From Clostridiaceae bacterium (lineage in GTDB: Bacteria > Bacillota > Clostridia > Lachnospirales > Lachnospiraceae): 64,000 nucleotides of DNA. Each line of letters opens with the position of its first letter. Positions within the stretch are counted from its first letter, which is position 1. This document shows positions 26,154 through 35,422 of the stretch, one piece after another. Location: contig CAJTGE010000005.1 in the NCBI GenBank assembly GCA_910575795.1, positions 1 through 64,000 on the forward strand, read 5' to 3'. The position numbers and the translations under genes were made by a program. Under the pieces are notes generated by a model. The model was not told the origin of the DNA. It did not search any database and was given only the letters and a program-made list of their open reading frames with translations.

Positions 26154-28329
26154 TGTTGATGTGGTCAGAATCAGGGAAAATACCATTCAGTTAAATGGCT
26201 GGGCGATAGGGAGGACGCCGGACGCAGAGATTACGTATGCGGTGGAGGACGCCTCGCATCATCCCATCCGGTTTCAGTATGTTTCCACCAGGCGGGACGA
26301 TGTGAGCCAGATCTATTACGGAAAGACGATCGACCGGGAGTTTGGTTTTGATATCCAGTTTCCGTATGAGCGGGGGAAGGACTATTATCTGGTGATCCGG
26401 GGCGAAAAGCGCCGGATCCGCGTGAAGTATAATGAGGCCCTGATCAAAAAGCGCGGCAGCGTGGCCCATAAGCGCCTCAAAAAGATTCAGGATCTGATGA
26501 ATATGGAAACCGTGCATGTCTGTATGGAGTTCTGGCGTGAGAACGGCTTAAAGGCCCTGATTCTCAAATCAAAGCACAAGCTTCAGGGTATTGACAATGA
26601 CTATGACTACGGTGAATGGTATGAACTTACGAAGCCGTCCGCGGAGGAGCTGGAGCGCCAGAGGGCGGACCGCCTTCCCGATATGCCGAAGTTTTCGGTT
26701 ATTATTCCCGCCTATAAGACGCCGGAGCGTTATCTGAAGGAGATGCTGGACTCCATCGCGGCGCAGACGTATGCGAACTGGGAGGTCTGCGTGGTGGACG
26801 GAAGCCCGGCCGGGGAGAGTGTGGAGCGGGTGCTGCGCCGCTATGCGGAGCGCGACCGCCGCTTTAAATATGCGGTCCTGGGAGAGAATAAGGGCATAGC
26901 GGGCAATACGAACGCGGCCATGGATATGGCGGACGGCGATTATATCGTGCTCGCGGATCACGACGATGCCCTGACGCCCGACGCTCTCTACGAGTGTGCA
27001 AAATGTATCTGCGCTCATCCGGACTGCGATGTGCTGTATTCGGATGAGGATAAGCTGGATATGGACGGCGGGGCGCTGTTTGATCCCCACTTTAAGCCGG
27101 ATTTTAACCCGGATCTGCTGTGCAGCGTGAACTATATCTGCCATTTATTTGTGGTGAGCCATGATCTGGCGGCGCGTGTGGGCGGCTTTCGCCATGAATT
27201 TGACGGGGCGCAGGATTATGATTTTATTTTCCGGTGCACGGAGGGCGCGGCCCGGATCTGCCATATTCCGAAGGTGCTCTACCACTGGCGCTGCCATAAG
27301 GATTCGACGGCCAGCAACCCGGAGAGCAAGCTCTATGCCTTTGAGGCCGGGGCGAGGGCGATTATGGCCCACTATGAGCGGGCGGGCATTGAGGCAGAGC
27401 GCGTGGAAAAGGGCGTGGATTATGGGATTTACCACACGGTTTACCGGATTGCGGGCTCGCCGCTCGTCTCTGTGATTATCCCGAATAAGGATCACAGACA
27501 GGATCTGGACACCTGCATACGCGCGATCCTGGAGCGTGCGACATACCGCAATATGGAATTCATTATTGTGGAAAACAACAGCGCGGAGCCGGAGACATTT
27601 TCCTACTATGACCGCATCCAGAAGGAGCGGGAAAATATCAGGGTTGTGACATGGGAGCGGGAATTTAATTATTCGGCGATCAATAATTTCGGCGTTACCT
27701 TTGCCAGGGGGGAATACCTTCTGTTTTTGAACAATGATACAGAGCTGATCGCTGAGAATTTTGTGGAGGAGATGCTGGGCCTGTGCCAGCGGCCGGATGT
27801 GGGAGCCGTGGGGGCGCGTCTCCTTTATCAGGACGATACGATTCAGCACGCTGGCGTGGTAGTGGGCTTTGGCGGTATTGCCGGGCATACGTTCATCGGC
27901 CTCCATCAGGCGGAGAACAGCTATTTCCACCGCGCCATGAGCACGCAGGATTACAGCGCCGTGACGGCGGCCTGTATGATGACGAAAAAGAGCCTGTTTG
28001 AGGAAGCGGGGGGCTTTACCGAAGAGCTTGCCGTGGCCTTTAACGACATTGATTACTGCATGAAAGTGCGCCGCGCCGGAAAGCTGGTGGCCTATAATCC
28101 GTACGCGCTGCTTTACCACTATGAATCCAAGTCCCGGGGCCTTGAGAACACGCCGGAAAAGGTGGCCCGCTTTAACCGGGAGATCCGGATTTTTGCAGAG
28201 CGCTGGCCGGAGATTTTGCGGGACGGGGATCCGTATTACAATCCGAACCTGACGCTGCGCAAATCGAATTTTGCCCTGAGGGATCTGAAAAAGGAAGGGA
28301 TCGGGGAGCCGTACCGGCTGGAAGTTTAG
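26143..28329 (+). CDS. Tandem GT2 glycosyltransferase with N-terminal beta domain
   Basis: This 728-residue protein starts at the ATG at 26143, inside the end of the preceding gene. Residues 1-95 form a beta-rich module. The first GT2 domain begins at FSVIIPAYKTPE near 184 and has an ADHDDA metal site near 270. A second GT2 domain starts at VSVIIPNKDHRQD near 443, with LFLNNDTE near 530. Two catalytic domains in one chain are common in rhamnan and galactan polymerases of Firmicutes. It would extend the lipid-linked glycan on the cytoplasmic side. Confidence 0.82.
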   Translation: MKFNVDVVRIRENTIQLNGWAIGRTPDAEITYAVEDASHHPIRFQYVSTRRDDVSQIYYGKTIDREFGFDIQFPYERGKDYYLVIRGEKRRIRVKYNEALIKKRGSVAHKRLKKIQDLMNMETVHVCMEFWRENGLKALILKSKHKLQGIDNDYDYGEWYELTKPSAEELERQRADRLPDMPKFSVIIPAYKTPERYLKEMLDSIAAQTYANWEVCVVDGSPAGESVERVLRRYAERDRRFKYAVLGENKGIAGNTNAAMDMADGDYIVLADHDDALTPDALYECAKCICAHPDCDVLYSDEDKLDMDGGALFDPHFKPDFNPDLLCSVNYICHLFVVSHDLAARVGGFRHEFDGAQDYDFIFRCTEGAARICHIPKVLYHWRCHKDSTASNPESKLYAFEAGARAIMAHYERAGIEAERVEKGVDYGIYHTVYRIAGSPLVSVIIPNKDHRQDLDTCIRAILERATYRNMEFIIVENNSAEPETFSYYDRIQKERENIRVVTWEREFNYSAINNFGVTFARGEYLLFLNNDTELIAENFVEEMLGLCQRPDVGAVGARLLYQDDTIQHAGVVVGFGGIAGHTFIGLHQAENSYFHRAMSTQDYSAVTAACMMTKKSLFEEAGGFTEELAVAFNDIDYCMKVRRAGKLVAYNPYALLYHYESKSRGLENTPEKVARFNREIRIFAERWPEILRDGDPYYNPNLTLRKSNFALRDLKKEGIGEPYRLEV

Positions 28330-28355
28330 GAGTTACTGTGTGGAGGTAAACGCGT

Positions 28356-29336
28356 ATGGATAATACAGCGACCGTGGTGATCCCGAATTACAACGGACTG
28401 AAATTTTTGGATACATGTATGGAAGCGCTGAAAGCCCAGACATACCGCGCCTTTAAAGTGCTGGTGATCGATAACGGCTCCACGGACGGGAGTGTGGAAT
28501 GGCTGAAGGAGCGCGGGATCGACACGATATTTCTTCCGGAGAATATAGGCTTTTCGGGCGCAGTGAATATCGGGATTAAGGCCAGCGCCACGCCCTATGT
28601 GATTCTCCTGAATAACGATACCAGAGCGGATTCCTATTTTGTGGCGGAGATGATTCGTGCGATTGAACGCTCGCCCCGTATTTTTTCGGTCAGCAGCAAG
28701 ATGATCCAGATGGGCCGGCCGGATCGGATGGACGACGCGGGCGATATGTATTCGGTTTTGGGCTGGGCCTTCCAGAGAGGGGTAGGCCGGGATGCGGGGA
28801 AATACAGGCGCTCCCGCCGCGTATTTTCCGCATGCGCCGGAGCGGCGATTTACCGGAAGGCCGTGTTTGAAGAGATCGGGTATTTTGATGAGCGTCATTT
28901 TGCATACCTGGAGGATATGGACGTGGGATACCGGGCGCGCCTTTACGGGTATGACAATATTTACTGCCCGCATGCGCTTGTGCAGCATGTGGGCAGCGGG
29001 ACGAGCGGATCGAAATATAATCCGTTTAAGGTAAGGCTTGCGGCGAGGAATAATATTTATCTGATTTATAAAAATATGCCCGTCTGGCAGATGGCGGTAA
29101 ATGGCCTGCCCATCGCGGCGGGGATGTTTGTGAAATATTTGTTTTTTAAAAAACTGGGGTATGAAAAAGAGTATGTGGACGGCTTGAAGGAAGGGGTTAA
29201 GACAGCTCGCAGCTTAGACAGGGCCGTACAGAAGCGGCGGGACCGGAAGCAGGAGCTGTTGGTTGAACTGGAGCTGATTGCTGGCACATGTTTGTATATA
29301 TATGAGTTCGCTGCCAGACAGATAGCAAAGTTTTAG
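28356..29336 (+). CDS. GT2 glycosyltransferase (rhamnosyltransferase-like)
   Basis: This 326-residue protein carries a single GT2 domain: TVVIPNYNGLKFLD at the start, VIDNGSTDGS near 40 and LLNNDTRAD near 90, the latter being the NDT variant of the metal-binding motif. The EDMDVGYRARLYG motif near 190 fits WbbL-type rhamnosyltransferases. GGAGG precedes the ATG by 10 bases. A hydrophobic stretch near 245-262 and a basic C-terminus may hold it at the membrane. Donor and linkage cannot be read from sequence. Confidence 0.83.
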   Translation: MDNTATVVIPNYNGLKFLDTCMEALKAQTYRAFKVLVIDNGSTDGSVEWLKERGIDTIFLPENIGFSGAVNIGIKASATPYVILLNNDTRADSYFVAEMIRAIERSPRIFSVSSKMIQMGRPDRMDDAGDMYSVLGWAFQRGVGRDAGKYRRSRRVFSACAGAAIYRKAVFEEIGYFDERHFAYLEDMDVGYRARLYGYDNIYCPHALVQHVGSGTSGSKYNPFKVRLAARNNIYLIYKNMPVWQMAVNGLPIAAGMFVKYLFFKKLGYEKEYVDGLKEGVKTARSLDRAVQKRRDRKQELLVELELIAGTCLYIYEFAARQIAKF

Positions 29337-29355
29337 TGAAAGGTTGAGGTGGCTT

Positions 29356-31509
29356 ATGAATTACGAGGACGATGAGCTGGAGCGCGCGCGGGCCCGCCGG
29401 TCACAGCGGGGAAGAAGCGGCGCGCAGGGCCGCGGTTCCGGTTATGGCAGAAGCGGCGGTTCTGCCAGGGATCCGTATGTTTCCGGCAACAGAGCCAGGA
29501 CTGCATCTTCGCCGACTTCCCAGAGAGCGCCGGGAGGGAGCCGGTCAGGAGGCTCCAGGGCGTTTCGTTCCGGCTATAACGGGCCCAAGGGAGGGGAGGC
29601 GTCCTCCCATGGCGAACAGGCGCATAGAGGGAGCAACCGCGGCATATACCGCCGCAGGAAAAGGCAGGATAAGAAAAAGAAGATCATCAAGATCCTTCTG
29701 GCGGTTGTGGCGGTGCTGGCGCTTGCGATCGGCGGGACGCTCTGGTACGTTTATCAGCGGACATGGGGATCTCTGTCTAAAATTGAGTTTAACGAGTCAG
29801 CGGTGCTGAACCCGAACCTGTCCCCGGAGCAGATCGAGGGCATGAAAGGCTATATGACCGTGGCGTGCTTCGGCGTGGACTCGCGTATGGATAAAAACGG
29901 CAAGCTGAACGTGGGTAAGGGAACCAACGCAGATGTGAACATGATTGCCAGCATTAATCTGGAGACGGGCGAGATCCGTCTGGTTTCTGTATTCCGCGAC
30001 AGTTATTTGAATATCAATGACAAAAATTCCTATAATAAGATTAACGCGGCGTATGCGCAGGGCGGCCCGGAGCAGGCGGTAAAGGCTTTGAACAAGAACT
30101 TGGGCCTGAATATCACGCAGTATGCGACCTTTAACTGGAAGGCGGTGGCGGATGCCATCAATATCCTGGGCGGGGTGGATGTGGATATCAGTGAATCGGA
30201 GTTTTCGTGGATAAACGCCTACATTTCGGAGACCGTTAAGGAGACCGGGCTTGGGTCCGTGCAGCTTACGCATGCCGGAGAAAATATCCATCTTGACGGC
30301 GTCCAGGCCGTGGCTTACGGGCGTCTGCGCCTGGGAGACACGGACTATGCGAGAACAGAGCGCCAGCGGATTATCCTGAATAAAGCGTTTGAAAAGGCGA
30401 AACAGGCGGACTGGGCGACGTTAAACAATATCATCCAGACCGTCACGCCGCAGCTTGCGACGAATGTGACTCCGGCGGATCTGATTCCGTTAGCCAGGAA
30501 TATTACGAGATACCATATGGGCGAGACAGCGGGCTTCCCGGCCGCCAGAGGCGAGATGAATGTGGGCAATATTGGAGACTGCGTTGTTCCGAAAACGCTG
30601 GAATTCAACGTGAGAGTTCTCCACGAATTCCTGTTTGACGAAACAGATTATGCGGTTCCGTCCAATGTGCTGGAGTACAGCCGCCATATCGCCAATGTGA
30701 CGGGCATGAGCACAGAGGGCAAGGTGGTCGGCCATGTTCCGGTGGATCAGGGCCTCAATGCCTCTGTTTATGTAAGACGCCGCGCGCAGCGCCAGGCAGA
30801 ACAGGACGCAAAGGCCAGGCAGACAGAAGAGGAAGAGACAGAGGACGAGGAGTCCACGGACGAGACGGATGAGAGCTCTACGGATGAAAGCGGCACAGAG
30901 GATGAAAGCCTGTTTGATCCGGAGGAAAACTGGCCGTATATTGACTGGGGAGACAACTGGCCGGATGATGACGAGTGGGGAGAGGAAAACCCGGCCGGTC
31001 CGGGCGGCACGCAGTCAAGGCCCGGCACGTTTCCTTCCCAGCCGGGGGGAACCACAACCAGGCCCGGTACGTCAACCACACAGCCGGGGGGAAGCACGAC
31101 ACGGCCCGGCGGATCGAGTGCGCAGCCGGGAGGAAGCACGACGCGGCCCGGCGGATCGAGTGCGCAGCCGAACCAGACGACAGAGGCGGATGAAGGAAAT
31201 GACGGACAGGGTCCCGGAGGCGCCGGCACTACGCCGCCGCGCTATGAGAAGCCGGGAAGCCAGACCACAGAGGCTTACGAGACAGAGGAAGCGCCCGGCA
31301 GCGTGACGCCGTCGGACAGGATGCCTGAGACAAGCGGCGCGGCACCGGGAGACCGCGCCCCTGCCGGACAGCAGGCGCCGGGAAGCAGCGCTCCGGGCGG
31401 CACGTCGCCCGGGGGCGGGCAGTCCGTAAACAATGCGCCGGCTGATACGCAGCTCTCCGCGGAGGGGAACGGCGCTCCGGGAGGCGTCCTGGCGGGCCCG
31501 GGGGCTTAG
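29356..31509 (+). CDS. LCP (LytR-CpsA-Psr) family ligase, paralogue A
   Basis: This 717-residue protein has a basic Arg/Gly/Ser-rich cytoplasmic tail (1-105), one transmembrane helix (about 112-135) and an extracellular LCP domain (about 165-390). The domain has the pyrophosphate-binding arginines of VSVFRDSYLN and the RTERQR motif. A long Thr/Pro/Gly/Glu tail follows, including 14-residue repeats of the GGSTTRPGGSSAQP type. LCP enzymes transfer undecaprenyl-linked glycans to peptidoglycan. The start at 29356 follows GAGGTGG. It is one of two LCP genes flanking the phosphotransferase at 31578. Confidence 0.87.
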   Translation: MNYEDDELERARARRSQRGRSGAQGRGSGYGRSGGSARDPYVSGNRARTASSPTSQRAPGGSRSGGSRAFRSGYNGPKGGEASSHGEQAHRGSNRGIYRRRKRQDKKKKIIKILLAVVAVLALAIGGTLWYVYQRTWGSLSKIEFNESAVLNPNLSPEQIEGMKGYMTVACFGVDSRMDKNGKLNVGKGTNADVNMIASINLETGEIRLVSVFRDSYLNINDKNSYNKINAAYAQGGPEQAVKALNKNLGLNITQYATFNWKAVADAINILGGVDVDISESEFSWINAYISETVKETGLGSVQLTHAGENIHLDGVQAVAYGRLRLGDTDYARTERQRIILNKAFEKAKQADWATLNNIIQTVTPQLATNVTPADLIPLARNITRYHMGETAGFPAARGEMNVGNIGDCVVPKTLEFNVRVLHEFLFDETDYAVPSNVLEYSRHIANVTGMSTEGKVVGHVPVDQGLNASVYVRRRAQRQAEQDAKARQTEEEETEDEESTDETDESSTDESGTEDESLFDPEENWPYIDWGDNWPDDDEWGEENPAGPGGTQSRPGTFPSQPGGTTTRPGTSTTQPGGSTTRPGGSSAQPGGSTTRPGGSSAQPNQTTEADEGNDGQGPGGAGTTPPRYEKPGSQTTEAYETEEAPGSVTPSDRMPETSGAAPGDRAPAGQQAPGSSAPGGTSPGGGQSVNNAPADTQLSAEGNGAPGGVLAGPGA

Positions 31510-31577
31510 TATACGGTACAGTACGCCGGCCCGGCGCGCGGGCAGGATAACAATAAAGACGGTTACGGTGAAATACT

Positions 31578-32999
31578 ATGATAAAAGATAACCAAAAGCG
31601 TCTGAACCATTTCCATATACTTCTTGACGCGCTTGTGATTATTTGTTCCTATGCATTGGCATGGTTTATTGTAAACGCTACGCTGTGGTTTGACGTAACG
31701 GCGGAAAATAAGAACGCCATGGCGGCCGTCTATCTGGCGGTCGGCGCGGCGATCGTGCCGTTTTATCTGTTCCTGTACGCCTTCTTCCAGCTCTATACCC
31801 CCAAGAGGGTGCAGAGCCGGCGGGTAGAGCTGGCGAATATCGTAAAGGCCAATGTCATCGGGCTTTTGTGCATTGCCCTGATCCTGTATCTGTGCAGAAA
31901 GAACGAATATTTCCGGAATTTCTCGAGCCCAATGCTGATGCTGTTTTTTGCAATCAACATTATATCCGAGGCTTTGATGCGGAATCTGCTCCGGATGGGA
32001 CTGCGCTCCCTGCGTTCAAAGGGCTATAATCAGAAGCACCTGCTTTTAGTGGGCTACAGCCGGGCGGCGGAGGGCTTTATTGACCGCGTGAGGCTGAATC
32101 CGGAATGGGGATATAACATCCGGGGCATTTTAGACGACTGGCAGGAGTGGGGAAAGGAATACAGGGGAGTCCGGGTGATCGGAAAGATCGGCGATCTGAA
32201 CACGATTCTGGAGCTTAATACCCTGGATGAGATCGCGATCACCTTAAGCATCCGCGAATATGAAAAGCTGGAGCGGATTGTGGCGGGATGCGAGAAATCC
32301 GGGGTTCACACGAAATTTATACCGGATTACTATAACTTTATCCCCACCAGGCCGTTTATGGAGGATCTGCAGGGACTTCCGGTGATTCATATCCGCCATG
32401 TCCCCCTGACGGGCCTGCTGAACGCAACCATTAAGCGCAGCGTGGATCTGATCGGGGCGGCTGTCGCGCTGGTTCTCTTTTCACCGGTGATGCTTATCGC
32501 GGCGGCGGGCATCAAGCTCACCTCCCCGGGACCGGTTATCTACAGCCAGGAACGGGTAGGGCTTCACAACCGGCCGTTTAAGATGTATAAATTCCGCTCC
32601 ATGGAGGTTCAGCCGCCTGCGCGGGAGAAGAGCCAGTGGACGACGCCGGGCGATCCCAGAGTGACGTCCATCGGCCGCTTTATCAGAAAGACCAGTATTG
32701 ACGAGATGCCGCAGCTTTTTAATGTATTAAAGGGAAATATGAGCCTGGTGGGGCCAAGGCCGGAGCGTCCGTTTTTTGTAGAGAAATTTAAGGAGGAGAT
32801 TCCGCGCTATATGATCAAGCACCAGGTCCGCCCCGGAATGACCGGCTGGGCTCAGGTAAACGGCTACAGGGGAGACACATCGATCACGAAACGGATCGAG
32901 CACGATCTCTATTACATTGAAAACTGGACGCTGGGATTTGACGTGAAGATTTTATTTCTGACCTTTTTTAAGGGATTTATTAATAAAAATGCGTATTGA
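31578..32999 (+). CDS. Polyprenyl-phosphate sugar-1-phosphate transferase (WcaJ/WbaP type)
   Basis: This 473-residue protein has four N-terminal transmembrane helices, a Rossmann-like middle domain (LLLVGYSRAAEG near 160) and a C-terminal catalytic domain. The last has a re-entrant helix near 285 (RSVDLIGAAVALVLFSPVM), the KMYKFRSME motif near 345, DEMPQLFNVLKG near 380 and GPRPERP near 397. It starts the lipid-linked repeat unit by moving a sugar-1-phosphate onto undecaprenyl phosphate. It is therefore the initiating enzyme of the locus, although it is encoded near the end of it. Confidence 0.9.
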   Translation: MIKDNQKRLNHFHILLDALVIICSYALAWFIVNATLWFDVTAENKNAMAAVYLAVGAAIVPFYLFLYAFFQLYTPKRVQSRRVELANIVKANVIGLLCIALILYLCRKNEYFRNFSSPMLMLFFAINIISEALMRNLLRMGLRSLRSKGYNQKHLLLVGYSRAAEGFIDRVRLNPEWGYNIRGILDDWQEWGKEYRGVRVIGKIGDLNTILELNTLDEIAITLSIREYEKLERIVAGCEKSGVHTKFIPDYYNFIPTRPFMEDLQGLPVIHIRHVPLTGLLNATIKRSVDLIGAAVALVLFSPVMLIAAAGIKLTSPGPVIYSQERVGLHNRPFKMYKFRSMEVQPPAREKSQWTTPGDPRVTSIGRFIRKTSIDEMPQLFNVLKGNMSLVGPRPERPFFVEKFKEEIPRYMIKHQVRPGMTGWAQVNGYRGDTSITKRIEHDLYYIENWTLGFDVKILFLTFFKGFINKNAY

Positions 33000-33011
33000 C
33001 AGTGTATAATC

Positions 33012-33056
33012 ATAACAGTTCAGACGGGGGCGTCTTCCTGCCTGTCTGGACGGTTA
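33012..33056. repeat. Short palindromic repeat, imperfect copy 2 of 4
   Basis: TAACAGTTCAGACGGG pairs imperfectly (about 13 of 16) with CCTGTCTGGACGGTTA across about 13 bases. It belongs to the same family as 19403-19431. A TATAAT at 33005-33010 sits beside it but has no correctly spaced -35. Confidence 0.5.
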
Positions 33057-33101
33057 CGGATAATCAGTGAGGGTGAACTTTGGATCAGTGAGGGCGGTTA
33101 T

Positions 33102-35348
33102 ATGGGATATGATGAGACAGATTCGCCCCGGAGGGACCGGGGACGCAATCGGCAGCCCGTGAAAAGGATGGGCGACAGGGACATACCATACAGAAGAAGC
33201 AAAGAGCCCGGACATAAGGAACCCGGGCTTAACCTGATCACAGATTCGTTTCGCGATCAGAGGCGGCGCGAGCCGCGGGCAGGCCGCGGGGGGCCGGGGA
33301 ATGTGCAGACGCCCGGCAGGCGGAGAGGAACGGTTGACGTGCAGGTTTCCGGTCCCGGCAGGGAGCGGGAAAAGGCGTGGAGAGCAGACGGCCGCGGTAT
33401 GCCGGCGGACGCGCAGAGGCCGGAGAGGAACGGTATCCCGGCGGATGCGCAGAGGCCGGAACGAAACGGTATTTTGCTGGATGCGCAGGCCAGCGGCAGG
33501 CGCAGAGCCATGGCGGGGCCGTCTGTATCATCAAAGAGCTCTCTGGCTGAGGGGCCGCTGATCATGTCCGGCCGCAAGGCGCTTCACGGTTCAGGACAGG
33601 AGGAGAGGCGCCCGGGCCAGGGACGAAATGGCGGCGCGCGGGCGGCGGCGCGCCAGAGCGCGGCGGCCCACACGCCTCCTCCTGCCCGCCATGCTTCGCC
33701 GGAGCGCGGCTCGCGCGAGGCTTCGTCTCACGAATCCATCTATGAGGATCCGGCCCGCCGCAGGGCCAAAAAACGGAAGAGGAGGATCCGCATCATCCTG
33801 CTGGAGGCGGTTATATTTGTCGGCGTCATGGTCTTTGCCGGTTATTCGTATATCAACAGCCGCCTGGGCATGATGCAGCAGCTTCCCTGGGATCCGGAGG
33901 AGATTCGGAATGTGGATATATCCGAGGAAAAACAGGAGCAGATGAGGGGCTACTGGACAATTGCCATATTCGGCGTGGACAGCCGGAATACGTCGGTTGG
34001 CAAGGGTAATAATTCGGATGTGAATATCATCTGCAACATTAATCAGGATACCGGGGAAATCCGTCTGGTATCGGTCTATCGGGATTCCTACCTCAATGTG
34101 AACGACAAAAACTCCTATAATAAAATCAACACGGCATACCTGCGCGGCGGTCCGGAGCAGGCGGTAAAGGCGTTAAATAAAAACCTGGATCTGGATATCG
34201 ATGACTACGCGACCTTTAACTGGAAGGCGGTGGCGGATGCCATCAATATCTTAGGAGGTATTGACTTAGAGATCAGTGAGCCGGAATTTTATTATATCAA
34301 TGCATTTATTTCAGAGACGGTTACGGCGACAGGTCTGGGATCCACGCAGCTTAAGCATGCGGGGATGAACCATTTAGACGGAGTGCAGGCCGTTGCGTAC
34401 GGCCGCCTGCGCCTGATGGATACGGACTTTGCGCGCACGGAGCGCCAGAGAAAAGTCATTGCCCTGGCGTTTGAGAAGGCAAAGCAGGCGGACTGGGCCA
34501 CGATTAACAATATCATCCAGACCGTATTTCCGCAGGTCGCCACCAGCGTCGATATGGGCGATATCCTGACCATGGGGCGCGGCATAACGAAATACCATCT
34601 GAGCGAAACCATGGGCTTTCCCTCTGCCAGAGGCGATGCGAAGCTCAAGAGCAAGGGCGCGTGCGTGATCCCCCAGACGCTGGAAAGCAACGTGGTAGAG
34701 CTCCATAAGTTCCTTTTTGGGGATGAGGATTACAGGCCGACCGAAACGGTGAAAAGCATCAGTCAGAAGATCATCGCGGACACAGGGCTTTCAAAGAATG
34801 CGAAATCATCGGGCGATGTGGGAACCGCGGGTGGATCGGTTCCCAGGACCACCGCGGCGGCATCCCTGGAGGAGAGCGCTACAGAAGAGGAGCGCGAAGC
34901 CGGGGAAGAAAAGGAAGAGACAAAAGAAGGAAGGAACGCGCTTTCGGACAGCTTAAGCGGAGCGGAGCGGGAGACGGATTCCGGCGGAAACTTAATCCTG
35001 CCGCCGGGAGGATATGAGACAAACGGGGCGGGAGGCCAGACGCAGCGGGGCCAGTCAGAGGAAAACGGCGGGGAAGAAGCCGCGCCGTACAACCCGTCCC
35101 GCGCACAGGAGGAAACGCCGGGCGCGCCCGGGGGAGCGGCGGCGCATCCGGGCGTGCAGAGCGATACCGGAGTGATCATCGCGCCGGGCGGCGTCCGCCC
35201 GGGCGGGGAGCCTTCCGGAGGTGTCCGTCCGGGGCAGAATATGTCAGGGAATGTCTATCCGGGCCAGGACGCGGCTGAGAGCGTCCGTCCCGGACAGGAT
35301 CAGCCGACACAGGGGCGTGTGGAATTTTACGGCCCGCCGGGAACGTAA
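33102..35348 (+). CDS. LCP (LytR-CpsA-Psr) family ligase, paralogue B
   Basis: This 748-residue protein has a very long disordered, Arg-rich N-terminal tail (about 1-222) containing a repeated PADAQRPERNGI segment near 100-125. One transmembrane helix follows (about 228-250), then an LCP domain (about 275-500) closely matching paralogue A in motifs such as FGVDSRN, VYRDSYLNVNDKNSYNKIN and RTERQRK. The tail is Gly/Pro/Glu-rich. Two LCP enzymes beside one glycan locus may attach the glycan redundantly or at different sites. A weak GAGGGCGG site precedes the ATG. Confidence 0.86.
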   Translation: MGYDETDSPRRDRGRNRQPVKRMGDRDIPYRRSKEPGHKEPGLNLITDSFRDQRRREPRAGRGGPGNVQTPGRRRGTVDVQVSGPGREREKAWRADGRGMPADAQRPERNGIPADAQRPERNGILLDAQASGRRRAMAGPSVSSKSSLAEGPLIMSGRKALHGSGQEERRPGQGRNGGARAAARQSAAAHTPPPARHASPERGSREASSHESIYEDPARRRAKKRKRRIRIILLEAVIFVGVMVFAGYSYINSRLGMMQQLPWDPEEIRNVDISEEKQEQMRGYWTIAIFGVDSRNTSVGKGNNSDVNIICNINQDTGEIRLVSVYRDSYLNVNDKNSYNKINTAYLRGGPEQAVKALNKNLDLDIDDYATFNWKAVADAINILGGIDLEISEPEFYYINAFISETVTATGLGSTQLKHAGMNHLDGVQAVAYGRLRLMDTDFARTERQRKVIALAFEKAKQADWATINNIIQTVFPQVATSVDMGDILTMGRGITKYHLSETMGFPSARGDAKLKSKGACVIPQTLESNVVELHKFLFGDEDYRPTETVKSISQKIIADTGLSKNAKSSGDVGTAGGSVPRTTAAASLEESATEEEREAGEEKEETKEGRNALSDSLSGAERETDSGGNLILPPGGYETNGAGGQTQRGQSEENGGEEAAPYNPSRAQEETPGAPGGAAAHPGVQSDTGVIIAPGGVRPGGEPSGGVRPGQNMSGNVYPGQDAAESVRPGQDQPTQGRVEFYGPPGT

Positions 35349-35360
35349 TGTACTTCCAAA

Positions 35361-35398
35361 ATCTCACAAAATCAGGCGCGCGAGATTCTGAGAGTGCA
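35361..35398. repeat. Half copy of the palindromic element found upstream of clpS
   Basis: ATCTCACAAAATCAGGCGCG followed by CGAGATTCTGAGAGTGCA matches the reverse complement of 38783-38820 with about three differences. The partner arm is missing. It lies directly before the ribosome binding site of the next gene. Confidence 0.65.
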
Positions 35399-35422
35399 TC
35401 GAAAGGAAAGGAAGTAATATCA

